From: Arthrobotrys musiformis
Taxonomy: Eukaryota > Ascomycota > Orbiliomycetes > Orbiliales > Orbiliaceae
DNA: 64,000 nt
Direction of reading: 5' to 3'
Assembly: GCA_036971715.1 (NCBI GenBank)
Contig: JAVHJL010000002.1
Location: 1,272,501-1,336,500 of the forward strand
Positions 49,201-59,931 of the stretch are shown piece after piece (the first letter of the stretch is position 1; each line of letters begins with the position of its first letter). The position numbers were made by a program, and so were the translations under genes. The notes beneath the pieces are model-generated. The model worked only from the letters and a program-made list of their open reading frames with translations, had not been told where the DNA came from and did no database searches.

Positions 49201-51209
49201 TCGACACTTCTTTATACGAGCTAGAATATATCTAGTTCGATGGCTTTTTAGTGTATAACATTTCTCTAAACCGACGCCCGATTAGTTTGCTAATTCCCCA
49301 AGTGGGACCGTAGACTTCTACAATGTTGGGTTCGGATCGGGTACCGTAGGACTTAACTACTGTGCGCCGTAGCTTTCGAGATGTGGTTCTCGATCTAACC
49401 AATTGCTGCCAATAATTAGAGGTCATTCTTGAGAAAAGGACACCCCCCCTTGCAGAGCAATTTCGAGGCAAGTCTAAAAGGTAAGGAAAACTGCAGATAT
49501 TAGGCAATCGATTGGTTGCGCCGACCTTTTAGAGAGAGAAAATTTTCATTCCCTGCATCGATCTTACTGCGCATTGCTCGAGCGCTCAATAGAATCGCTG
49601 TAACATCATTGGCTGCGAACGCGTGATTTCGAAATGGCGTATGGTTAGGTTGTTGTACTATATGTTTCTTCGGAAGATTTTTTCTATCGACTTTCGGATG
49701 TCGTAAAAATTGAAACTCTCAACAGATAATATACCACCGCACTGCTACCTAGAAACATGTGCTGGATACAGGAACCCCTCAGAGATTGGTAAGACCCCTC
49801 AGTGTTTTCCCTCCGCAAACGAACGTATGGATGTCTGCGATAGCATGACCAGTCTTTATTCTCGGGGTACATGTGTGCTGGAGTCCACCAGAAGGATACA
49901 AATTTGGGCAGTTGCAACAGCCGCCACGCCAAGCAGCGGTTTCAGAAACGCTGATTCGCCAGTGCATCTAAAAATTCCCCGACCGACCCTTGGGCCTGGA
50001 CGTGTGGCCCTTGTCCTGCTCAGAGCCTTCCCGCCAGCAGGCATAATGCGAGCAACCTTCAGTCAACGTATTTATTACGTGCAGAGATTGGCTGCAACCC
50101 TTCCCATTCCCGTCACGGGTTGGTTAGCGACGCTCTTTCCATTCTTACCTGAAACCGTCCCCTGGTGAAACCCTCATCCCATCTGGCGGCCAGCAAGCAC
50201 CGGCTTTCCCTATCGTGAAGCCAAGCATCCGCATTCGAGGCTCGCCAGCCAAACATGCCTGTTGCAACATGCGCAACATGTCGACCATTCGCAGCAAGTT
50301 AACGCCTTGCCATGCGGCCGCATCCACGTCTATCCAAACATGTTAAACAGCTACTTACCCAATTCATATGACGCGGGGATGCAAGTTCACGCTACCAGTG
50401 GTCAGCCAGTGGTCAACCGGCAGTGTTCCTGCACCACAGTTGCCCCGTCGGTTAGGTGTTTATACAACCAATGCTAGAGCTACAACAATTGGAAACCCCT
50501 GCAAATATGTTTCCTTCGTATGAAGTCCGATTCCCTCTTAAAGGTACGGAGATCCTCGTTCCTTGCATGCAAACGTCTTCTGACACTTTTGAAGGTTTCT
50601 GTGAAACCAGTATTCCTGAGGGATCCCGAATTTCTTTACTTCCCTTTTGTTGATTGTTTGTCTGCTTGCGTTTTCGCCTTCCATTCTTTCCTTCGACGAA
50701 TCTATCACAATCGATATTATTCTCAACATTCCTTTATTTCCTTTCTCCATATCTGGTATATCAGTTACATCGATTGTCTGCTTCGAATCTTTAAACGTCA
50801 TTCATTCCTTCTTGCATTTCGTGTTGCAGGGGCATTGGCTACCTAATCCAATATCGGCATATCACGCAGTTCAAACCAATAGCACTGGAGAACGTCATAC
50901 ACTTTAGTTTCATATAAACAAAAACCTGGGGACCGGTCAGCCTTATTTTCAGGACTTTTCTTGTCGGTCTCACCAAGAAGGGGAACTAGTTCCTGGAGTC
51001 TTTTTCGACTTTCCGATTTTACACTCAAATTTCACATTCGAGGTGAATAGTGGGGTCGAGGTAGCTCGGGATATATCGATATCGACTGCTCTATCCCAAT
51101 ACGTCTGGAACTATCGACAGAGAATTTCGCGCTGGCTTGTGAAATTCCCTTTTTAATTTACTCTTTTTTAATATCCTTCATTTTTATATATACTGCCTGA
51201 ATTTCGACA

Positions 51210-52736
51210 ATGTCACAGAGGATCCTAGCCATCTCACATGCGATTATACTTTTTCATACCTCTGGGATATTATCACAGTCGACACCTACAACTTCGGCAT
51301 TACCATCATTCACCAGTTCAACATCATCTTCAACGGAAAGCGCACGGCCAAATGCAAATTCCCAAGTCGAGATATTTTGGCAGGCAAATTGGAAATGGTT
51401 TTTGATTGGGCTTTTAGCAGCAGTTGTGCCCATTCTGTTTTGGGCAATTTTGGGTCCAGGAAGAAGATGGTATAAAGGGCGGAGATATAGGTCGGCGCCG
51501 ATACAGTGGGACAGAGTTGGGAATGAGAGATTCCAAAGCCCCTCTATGAGGGAAATTGCAGGATTCCAGAAATCTCGAGGCTCCGGATCTGGATCATCTA
51601 CAAGCTCGAGACTAGCCTTGTCTATCAATGCCGCTGCTCCTGGTGAGCAAGATATTGAAACTGCTGCTGCTATTGCTTCCCCCAAATCGCCATCTACGTA
51701 CATCCAGAGGGAGAGAAGGATAAGGAGTGATAGCTCAGAGGCGGTGATAGGACTTGTGCAACCTCAAATCCACTCTCCTAAACCACGAAACCTCATGCCT
51801 CCAAATCAACCTGCAGATAGAAACTCGACTGGATCCCTCGGCCCGCCAGATCCACATGTGCACAGGGCGCACCCAAAATACAATACTTTCCAAAGATATT
51901 CGCGACAGCATAAAAAACGACACATGTCGATGCTAGCGCAAGCGAGCGAACAGAATATACAAACTAGGCCGTCTAATGCGGATATCCGACAGGAGTCTAT
52001 GGATCTTCTCCAGACACAAATCCTGCACCGGAAACCCCAGGCGCAGCAAGTATACCAGCAGCGAGGATTTGTTCCAACGGTTGCAAATATGCGCACAAGC
52101 CAGCAGATATTCCTTCCACAACCACCCAGACCCACCCCTTACCATATCAGACAGGGTTCATATCCTAACGAGCAAGGTCGTGCTGTATCATGGCACCATA
52201 CAATGAACCGTGGATCAACCCAAAGCAACCCGTACGGTTTGCACTCTCGTCAAGGTTCAGGGGATGGGTACCATCCAATATCAGAACCAATGACTATCCC
52301 CCCGGTTCCCGTATCCACTCCGGACAATGCACCTCGTCGTTCGATATCTAGAGGCCGTCTTCAAAAGCCTCAGTATATGAACCCTCGAAGTAGTAGCTAT
52401 CATACCCATCAAAACCAGATGGATCCACAAAGAACAAGAGAGGAACCTCGAATGTCATTTTATCGAATGCCACAGCCTTCTAGGGAAAGCTTGGGAAGGC
52501 CGCGTGCATCCTCAAACCCGTCGTTCGCCCCCGATGTTCCTCCTGTTCCACTGCAGCCGACATACCCGAAAGCTGCATATCCAGCAAAGAGTGCAATGAG
52601 TAGCAAGGTGTATGGCACTGAATCTGGCTACAGCTACTCTATCTCCGGCGGAAACTCATCGGCGAAATCTGTTAAATTTGCGGCGCTCCCGCAACTTAGT
52701 AGTAGTGCACCAGCGCGACTACCTATCCACTTTTAG
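51210..52736 (+). CDS. Hypothetical single-span membrane protein with long disordered tail
   Basis: A single exon encodes 508 residues. The N-terminus is a probable signal peptide (about 1-22), followed by a short Ser/Thr-rich outer segment. One strong membrane span lies at about 63-85 (FLIGLLAAVVPILFWAILG), followed by a basic stop-transfer segment (GRRWYKGRRYR). The remaining 400 residues are polar, rich in Ser, Pro, Gln and Arg, and appear disordered. This type I layout recalls fungal wall-stress sensors and other Ser/Thr-rich membrane proteins, but there is no WSC or other named domain, and I do not assign a family. Single-exon structure contrasts with most neighbours. It is separated from the PARG-like gene (-) by only 335 bases, tail to tail. 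Confidence 0.8.
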   Translation: MSQRILAISHAIILFHTSGILSQSTPTTSALPSFTSSTSSSTESARPNANSQVEIFWQANWKWFLIGLLAAVVPILFWAILGPGRRWYKGRRYRSAPIQWDRVGNERFQSPSMREIAGFQKSRGSGSGSSTSSRLALSINAAAPGEQDIETAAAIASPKSPSTYIQRERRIRSDSSEAVIGLVQPQIHSPKPRNLMPPNQPADRNSTGSLGPPDPHVHRAHPKYNTFQRYSRQHKKRHMSMLAQASEQNIQTRPSNADIRQESMDLLQTQILHRKPQAQQVYQQRGFVPTVANMRTSQQIFLPQPPRPTPYHIRQGSYPNEQGRAVSWHHTMNRGSTQSNPYGLHSRQGSGDGYHPISEPMTIPPVPVSTPDNAPRRSISRGRLQKPQYMNPRSSSYHTHQNQMDPQRTREEPRMSFYRMPQPSRESLGRPRASSNPSFAPDVPPVPLQPTYPKAAYPAKSAMSSKVYGTESGYSYSISGGNSSAKSVKFAALPQLSSSAPARLPIHF

Positions 52737-53071
52737 AGGATATCACTCTTTCTCTCATTTTTTCATTTCATTTGTTTAGATAAAATTTTCTTGATACCAA
52801 CTTTATTCGATACTTCAATGTATTTAATTGCATAGCGAGTGACAGGGCGATTTGAAAAGTTGATTTACTTTCTTGGGTGGCATTTACGTGGCGTTTATTG
52901 TCCGGCTATGTGGAACTTTCAAGTTTCGAGAAGCTCCATAACCACTAGGACAATTCTTTTCTTCTGAAGGCATTCCGATTAGCCGGATGCATTTACACAA
53001 TATACATTTTATAAATTTATTGGATTGAATCCTGCTCTGGCTAAAATGTTTAAATACGACAAATCGAGGTT
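52737..53071. other. Convergent intergenic spacer
   Basis: 335 bases between the stop codons of the membrane-protein gene (+) and the PARG-like gene (-). It is AT-rich and should contain both 3' ends. No other feature is visible. Confidence 0.4.
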
Positions 53072-54592
53072 TCATATCAGAAGCGGTCGCTTCAACCCCA
53101 AAGTATCGACGAGGCCCTCCAAAACATTAATGCCGGGCACATTCGTTTCCCCCATCCCCATCAGTGCCCTCCATACATCGTCTGCCCCAACCCCGCTTTC
53201 TTGGACCTTCTGTAGTATCTCCTTCCACGAGACCTCCTTAGCATCAATCACAAACTGTTTCACCAAAAAAACCAACTCCGCATTTTGCCCTTCGCCCAAC
53301 TTCGCCGCCGCGAAACTAGCTGCAACCCACAATATCAATAACTTCACCCTAACATCGCCACCAAACGCACCGCTTCCCCACGGTGTTGCTATAATCCTTT
53401 GGTTCTTCCCCCCTTCTCCCGTCTGAGAACCAAAGACGCCGGAGAACCCGGTGTACGCTTTCAACAGATCTTTTTGTAACACACCCGGGAGGAAATCAGG
53501 TAACCCCCTCGCTCCATCCTCCGATTCGGGGATTTCAACGGTATCCAACTCCGTGGCGTTGAGGAATAGGAAAGTATTCGCCCGTATCCTATTTTCCACA
53601 TTTTCGCCTTCGTAATCGCGGCAGTTATATCCGCCATCTACTCTTGCGGTTCTTCCATGTCCTGTAAATATCGCGGTGGGAGTGAATCCATTCTCCGCAG
53701 AGGCCGTAACCGCCAGAGCGGTATTTTCTTCCAATGGTGGGGTAAATGTAGAAACGGGGATGAGTTCGGGGATACTAGCCAAAATCCGCTCTTCTTGCGT
53801 CGCTGAAGGGCCGTGCCCGATGAGTTTGTGTGATGAGATGATGTATGTTGTGTGGAAATCCTCGGCGGGGAGGGTGGTAGTTTTCGGGAAGTCCTCTTCG
53901 TTTGGGAGCTCAAGGATTGTGAGGGGTATTAAGGGTGTTTTTGTGGTAAAGGATGTGAGGGGTTGGTTGTAGTGGCAAAGGTGGAAAGTGAAGTCTTGGG
54001 GTTGGGGAGGTGGAGCTGTGAATTGTAGGAAATGGTCGAGAGTGATGTTGGTGTATGTCCTCTTTGGTTCGTTGTTGCCGTCGGCGTCTGAGAACCACGA
54101 TGTGAGGTTTACACCGCCCCAGTCGTTCCATTTTGGAGAGGGGAGAGTTAGGAGAAGTTGGTGAGAGAGGATGGATAGTAAATGGGCCCCGGTGTATACT
54201 CTTGTTTCCCCAGGCCTGAGGGGATGGAGAGAACCATCCGAGAATAAAGTAGGCAGTTTTGACGCGGAGCTGACTATCAATTGAGTACAGGCCGCAGGGT
54301 CCGGTTTAAGATTCATACAATATTTTAGAATGCTTAGATTTGGATCTGGACGGTTGTGGAGGGTATATGAAAGATCCGATATCACGGAGACGAATTCACT
54401 AGTCAAAGATTCTGGAGGAATGGCCGGCGAGACCGATTCAAATCGGGTGAAGAGATGAGATTCGAGAATTGAATACACTGGAACGGGATATTCTTCCGCG
54501 TCAGAAAACCCCAAAGGATCATCCGTCGTAAATGAAGGATGGTTGGGTAGAAGAAGAGACCCTAATTCCGAGGCCTCGTCGACGACCGCCAT
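53072..54592 (-). CDS. Poly(ADP-ribose) glycohydrolase-like protein, atypical
   Basis: A single exon encodes about 506 residues, close to the size of short PARGs. PARG removes poly(ADP-ribose) chains from proteins, usually in the nucleus. The all-helical N-terminal region is followed by the macrodomain-like catalytic core. The tandem catalytic glutamates are kept in ATQEERI (E267, E268), and the downstream WGSGAFGGDVRVK (about 435-447) closely matches the family's WGCGAFGGDARLK. However, the usual phosphate loop GGG before QEE reads GHGPSATQEE and is shorter, so activity needs testing. I chose the ATG at 54592 (strong context, A at -3 and G at +4); in-frame ATGs at 54601 and 54676 exist. It is divergent from UBA4 with about 520 bases between starts. 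A PARP partner is not in the window. Confidence 0.82.
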   Translation of the reverse strand: MAVVDEASELGSLLLPNHPSFTTDDPLGFSDAEEYPVPVYSILESHLFTRFESVSPAIPPESLTSEFVSVISDLSYTLHNRPDPNLSILKYCMNLKPDPAACTQLIVSSASKLPTLFSDGSLHPLRPGETRVYTGAHLLSILSHQLLLTLPSPKWNDWGGVNLTSWFSDADGNNEPKRTYTNITLDHFLQFTAPPPQPQDFTFHLCHYNQPLTSFTTKTPLIPLTILELPNEEDFPKTTTLPAEDFHTTYIISSHKLIGHGPSATQEERILASIPELIPVSTFTPPLEENTALAVTASAENGFTPTAIFTGHGRTARVDGGYNCRDYEGENVENRIRANTFLFLNATELDTVEIPESEDGARGLPDFLPGVLQKDLLKAYTGFSGVFGSQTGEGGKNQRIIATPWGSGAFGGDVRVKLLILWVAASFAAAKLGEGQNAELVFLVKQFVIDAKEVSWKEILQKVQESGVGADDVWRALMGMGETNVPGINVLEGLVDTLGLKRPLLI

Positions 54593-55112
54593 CGTATTCA
54601 TGAAATGTTTAAAACTGCGTTGTGTTGTCAAAAATACCACACGGCCACTTCGGTGACACAAGCAAAAAACCTGCAATCGGAAAACGTGAAAATAAGCAAA
54701 GTCTTTCCACCTGAACTGAGCTGAGTAACGTAAGCTTGTTATCAGACCAGTGGCTTAAGAAGAGGGCGTCAGAAGAGCCAAACGACTACGGCAGGGGGGG
54801 TTTCGTTGTCGTATTAGCGCTCGAGCTACGGTACGTCGAAGATCTGTGAGCTGGTTTTATGCGTGTCGAGGCGCCGTCGTCTATAAAAAGGTGATTCAGC
54901 GTCTGGTTGGCGTGATTCAGAATTAGAGCCTTTCGAGCTAAGTTTGCGCCATTGCATTATCTTTGCTAACTGCGACGGAGCAGCACAAAGAACCGAAAAC
55001 TTGGACATCTAAACTCCACCGCTTCGAACCGACCTATCTTAGTATGGGGGACGATTTACACTGCTCCCACAAAAAACAAAATACATAAAAGTCTCTAAAA
55101 ATACACATAGCC
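54593..55112. promoter_or_regulatory. Divergent promoter region, PARG-like gene / UBA4
   Basis: 520 bases lie between the two start codons and must serve both genes. I see no gene and no specific operator in it. Confidence 0.45.
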
Positions 55113-56788
55113 ATGGAGAAATTTTCGTTAGGATCGGAAAACCTCGACCTTCGAATACGGATAGCAGAGCTTGAGAAGGAGTTAGCGGACTATCGTAGCG
55201 GGGCGGCCAAAAATTCGAATGCTAATGGGCATGCGACACATGTGTTAGATGGGGAGGATGACGACGACGACGACGACGAACAAAACGGTCTAAACCCACA
55301 AGATCAAGACGACAAGGCTGTCAAACTTGACCTGGATGAGTTTCGTCGCTATGGGCGGCAGATGATTATGACGGAGGTTGGTCTCGACGGTATGCCATAT
55401 CTCGAGGGCTCCCATCATAATTTTTTTACTTGGGAAAAATAATTAATTTCAAGGCTAGGTCAGCTACAACTAAAGAGGTCGAAGGTCCTCCTTATCGGAG
55501 CTGGAGGGCTGGGTTGCCCGGCTGCGGCATACCTCGCTGGTGCAGGAATCGGCACTATTGGGATCGTAGACCACGACCTTGTCGAGCCGTCTAATCTTCA
55601 CCGACAGATAATGCACACCGTCGAAAAAGTCGGCCAACCAAAAGTCAAGTCTATAATCTCGTCACTAAAGCGGATAAACCCGAATCCGAAGTACATTGCC
55701 CACAACTACGCTCTAACACCTGAGAATTCCATCGAGACCTTGGAGAAGTACGATCTAGTTTTGGACTGCACGGATTCGCCTCAGACGAGGTATATGATCT
55801 CTGATGCTTGTGTGTTACTTGGGAAACCACTGGTTTCGGCGTCAGCATTGAGATCGGATGGGCAACTGGTTGTCTTGAACAATCCACCGGGAGAAGGACC
55901 ATGTTATAGATGTGTTTTCCCGAAACCCCCACCGCCAGAGTCGGTACTAAGCTGTGGGGAAGGCGGGGTATTGGGTCCAGTTGTGGGTGCCATGGGAGTT
56001 CTCATGTCGACTGAAGCTCTGAAAGTTTTACTTTCAAGGGCAGATAAGAAGAAACGGCGGAAGCCAGCACACTTATCACCAGATATACGACCGGCTGATG
56101 CGAAAGACACCCCGAAGAGGGAAGAGTCACCAGAACAGAAAAAGTTTTATATGACAATATATTCCGCATTTTCGGATACACCGTTTAGAACAATCAGGAT
56201 GTTTGGGAAGAGAAAGACTTGCCAGGCTTGTTCACCTGTTGCTACGATCACAAAAGAGTCTATGAAGAATGGATCATTGGATTACGTGGCCTTCTGTGGA
56301 GGGAAGGGCAGTGGCAAATATCCACCTTTAACGAAGGACGAAGTCATCAACGTGGAGGAATATAATAAGCTTCGTGAGAATAAAGAAGGAGGGCTGCTAG
56401 TTGATGTCAGAGATGATGTTCAGTTCGGGATGTGTGCTTTGGAGAACAGTATAAGTAAGAACATGTGGTTTTCGAATCAGCTCTTTTTGCTGGCTGTTGC
56501 GCTAATTTAGGCCTAGATGTTCCAATCACGACAATTTTAACGCTGCCAATAGCACCGGACAAGGACGGAATAGACGGGGGGGAGAGGACGCCGGTACCGA
56601 TACCATCGTGGCTACCGAGAGATACTTCCACGCCCATATATTTTATTTGCAGGCTTGGAAATGACTCTCGAATAGCCGTACAGAGGCTCAAGAAGAGCGG
56701 ATTGGTCAAGGGGAATGTCATAAAGGACATCAAGGGAGGTCTATGGGAATGGTCGCGAAAAGTCGACAAAACGTTTCCTCTATATTAA
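55113..56788 (+). CDS. uba4: UBA4/MOCS3: adenylyltransferase and sulfurtransferase
   Basis: UBA4 activates URM1 at its C-terminus by adenylation and thiocarboxylation. This supplies sulfur for the 2-thiolation of wobble uridine in tRNA and for protein urmylation; the MOCS3 type also acts in molybdenum-cofactor synthesis. Three exons (55113-55389, 55459-56454, 56517-56788) encode about 514 residues. A short coiled-coil head and acidic run precede the E1-like domain: GAGGLGCPAAAYLAGAG (ATP-binding), DHDLVEPSNLHRQ and TDSPQTRYMISD. PPPPESVLSCGEGGVLGPVV contains the conserved Cys of this family. A zinc-type TCQAC motif follows. The C-terminal rhodanese domain (LLVDVRDDVQFG) carries its persulfide Cys in FICRLGNDSR. 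The second intron falls inside the rhodanese domain. All key residues I looked for are present. Confidence 0.96.
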
Positions 56789-57125
56789 TAATATTAATGC
56801 CTGGTACCTTTCGTTCCATAGATGGGCGTTCTATATATATTTTTTTATTTTATTTTCTAAATATCTGATTCGCAGACGATCGGTATATATAATAGAATAG
56901 CATGCCATGCCAATGCCACGCCGTTCGCATGGATGACATTGTTGACATATGGTACCGAGCTGCGCTGTGTGGTGTTTTGGCGGTGTTGTGGTCCTTAAGC
57001 TGTGCCAAGCCGGCCACGCTTTGAGCCGACAGCTTCGACTTCCCTTTTCCTCCTTAAAACCTTCACACTTTTCCGTGGTGGACAGTCGACTTCCCAAGGT
57101 GTCCTCACCTTTCCCTATTTCTATT
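56789..57125. other. Intergenic spacer, UBA4 to LCB1
   Basis: 337 bases between tandem genes hold the UBA4 3' end and the LCB1 promoter. A CT-rich stretch just before the LCB1 start looks like its 5' leader. No other feature is visible. Confidence 0.4.
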
Positions 57126-58908
57126 ATGACCGCCAACATGACGTCCTCTCCACTTTCATCACCCTCGCAGATATTCAACATGGACTACCAAGATGCTCTC
57201 GCCCTTCTCGTTACCATTCGCGATATGGCAATCGTTCAATTCCACCGGATACCGGGTTCTGCCATCCTGACCCGGTACATTAAGATGTCGTACCAGCATG
57301 ATCCGGCACGATCCGTGATTGAACTTTGTTTGGTTATTTTTGCGATACAGTATCTCCTGGCGCCGAAGTACTCGACCCAGAAGAAGAACTTTGTTAAGCT
57401 TAGGCCTGATGTATGTTGAAATCCGTACTGTCGGATGCTTTGTACTTGGAAGTGCTAGTGCTCACACGACTCGGGGTTTCTAGGAAGTTGATGAATTGAT
57501 CGAGGATTGGACGCCGGAACCATTGGTTGCTTCTCTTACGGAATTCGAGCAAGAGCAAATCGACAAGACACCCGTGATTGCAGGGTACCTAGCTATCCCT
57601 TTTAATTTTCGGTATACGTGATTTGCTTGCTGACAGTCAACATTAGACCTACCGGACCAAAGGTTAAACTCACCAACGGACGAACCGTTACAAATCTCGC
57701 ATCTACCAACTTCTTCAATCTTGCAAACCAACCTGCCCTCGCCGAATCTGCGATTTCCACTCTTCGAACTTATGGTGTCGGCCCTTGCGGACCCCCTGGC
57801 TTTTACGGTACTCAAGATGTACACATGGACTGCGAAAGGGATATTGCTGAATTTATCGGATCCGAGGCATGCATTGTATACGCTCAGGCATTTAGCACCA
57901 TCAGTGCTGTGATTCCGGCGTTCGCAAAGCGAGGAGATATCATTGTTGTCGACGAAAAGGTTAATTTTGCTACTCAAAAGGCTTTACAGCTTAGCAGAAG
58001 CACGATCCGATGGTACAAGCACAACGATATGGAAGATCTCGAGAAGGTTTTGAAGAAGGTTGAAAGGGAGTTCAGAGGACGGGAATTGACCCGAAGGTTC
58101 ATTGTCACCGAAGCTTTGTTTGAAGATGGTGGTGATGTTGCCGATTTGGGCACAATTGTGAGCTATATCATGATCTGGAAGGCGAAGCTAAGGTAGTTGC
58201 GCTAACTATTCACGTGGTTTTTAGGTGAAACTCAAGTTCCAGTACAAGTACCGCCTTATCCTCGATGAAACGAACTCCTTTGGTGTTGTTGGTGACACTG
58301 GACGCGGCCTTACGGAATACTACAACTTACCTGCCACCGACGTTGATATGATTGTTGGTACCCTCGCTACTACATTTGTCGGAGGTGGGGGTTTCTGCTG
58401 TGGATCCAAGGAAATCGTTCACCACCAACGTATCTCCGGTCTTGCCTACGTCTTCTCCGCCGCCTTACCCGCCATGCTTGCCACCACTGTGTCCGAGGTC
58501 ATCAAGATGCTCCGAGAGAACCCGGAGAATTTCATTACCCCGCTTCGTGACAATATCAAGACGTTCCACGCAGCCCTGGCTAAGACTGATACCTTGACGA
58601 TCACCTCATCGCTCGTGAACCCAGCCATCTCTATTGCATTGAACTCAAAGCGGGACTTGTCGGACGATGAACAGGATCGGTTGGCGCAGGATGTCGTTGA
58701 CGAGTGTCTCGCCAATGGGGTTTTGGTTACCAGAGTGAAGAGGATAGCTTTGCCTGCAGGTATGGCCAAGGGACCAAAGTGGTTCGGATGGAACCCAGCT
58801 ATGGTGATTAAGGTTTATGTATCATCTGGCTTCACTAAGAAGGACTGCGAGAAAGCGGGAAGCGTGATCCGATCAGCAGTTACTAAGGTCGTCGGAAGGA
58901 AGAGGTAG
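57126..58908 (+). CDS. lcb1: Serine palmitoyltransferase subunit 1 (LCB1)
   Basis: LCB1 pairs with LCB2 in the endoplasmic reticulum membrane to condense serine with palmitoyl-CoA, the first step of sphingolipid synthesis. Four exons (57126-57410, 57484-57584, 57647-58157, 58225-58908) give about 526 residues. Near the N-terminus a membrane span (IELCLVIFAIQYLLAPKY) is followed by the fold-type I aminotransferase domain. YGVGPCGPPGFYGTQDVH, LILDETNSFGVVGDTGRG and GTLATTFVGGGGFCCG are characteristic. The PLP-binding Lys of LCB2 is replaced (ATTFVGG), as expected for the non-catalytic LCB1 subunit. The Cys in VGPCGPP corresponds to the site mutated in human SPTLC1 neuropathy. The start could instead be the in-frame ATG at 57180 (MDYQDAL), which would shorten the protein by 18 residues. 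Confidence 0.96.
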
Positions 58909-59931
58909 TGGCATATGGGTGTAGTAAGGAGCGGTGTGTGTGAGCTTCAGGGACGTAAATTTGGAGTTTTCAAGCGGGCGAGGACTTTCAACTATTCACG
59001 ATCGATTTGAAGTGTTCTTTTTGGCGTGGGAGCACGGTTTGCGGATTATACAACTTTAGTTGCATAGCTCTAGTACTTAAACAATTTATAGAACGTCCTT
59101 ATGCGGACGAATAGAAGTAATGATAATAATGATACTACATGTACTTGTACTTACCTTCCTACAATACCCCTACTATACTACGATAGCTTTAGCGAATGGT
59201 ACTGTACCGGCTAGTTTGTATATTTTGCGTCTTAGTATATGTATATCGAAATCAAGTAAGTCCTTGCTCAAGCAAGTGTGTACATGTGCATACGTATTGT
59301 ATACCTCATTAGCCTCGATCACCTTATAATTACTTATATACTTCCCTACCCCTGCGATACCGGCGGAGGGTTCTGTGCAAGGGCCCCCTCCGACTCAGCG
59401 AAAGTGGAGGATCCGGCCGTTTGGCCCCACGTTTGTCGGTTGGTTCGTCCGCATTGGCCATATAAGCCGTCGACCATTGGCCCCATACCTAGCTCGGGAC
59501 GCAGGGAAGCTAAAAGAAGTTTTTTTTCTGTCTAGCTTCGAGTCATTGCATAATTTCCATTCCAACTGTAGTACACGGTAGTACCATCGCCTGCTCGGGA
59601 GAAAGAGAGATTTAATTACTATTCTTGCGCAACCACGCCTCGGGTTTTTAATTTTAATTACACTATTCGTTCCTGGAGGTTCCTCTTTTTTTTGTTTGCT
59701 CAAGAAATCCTCGAACTCTCCACATAATTTTTCATTATCCAACAGATACACCAAATTAACCAGCAAACAATTCTCATTTCGTAGCGCTTTTAGCATTGAA
59801 GAAGGCTGAATATCGGAACTTCAACTAAGCCTTTTCTTCCATCTCGTTCTTGTTTATTACAAGGGAAAATACCCGCGGGGGTTCGTTCGTATCGAACATT
59901 TCTATCGAGAACAGCTGAACAGGCAGGCATA
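58909..59931. other. Intergenic region, LCB1 to DAHP synthase
   Basis: About 1.0 kb contains no supportable gene. The right third is T-rich with CT tracts and should hold the DAHP synthase promoter and leader. Frames at 59278-59581 (plus) and 59395-59796 (minus) have no domain. Confidence 0.4.

Larger units (their letters stand above)
42582..51209. other. Large gene-free stretch of 8.6 kb
   Basis: This is the longest stretch without a supportable gene. It contains low-complexity DNA: CCTTG pentamers (44461-44500), 21 T (44808-44828), 20 A (45772-45791) and AAAAG pentamers (46214-46239). TATCGATA palindromes occur at 43287, 43293 and 51074. Frames at 44330-44719, 44958-45173 and 49710-50168 (all plus) have no domains. 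AT-rich DNA dominates about 46380-47080. I cannot exclude a fast-evolving small gene, a non-coding RNA or a decayed mobile element. Confidence 0.45.

Noticed and set aside
49710..50168. Plus-strand frame of 152 codons
   Set aside because: No domain and competing frames on the other strand; nothing favours it being coding.
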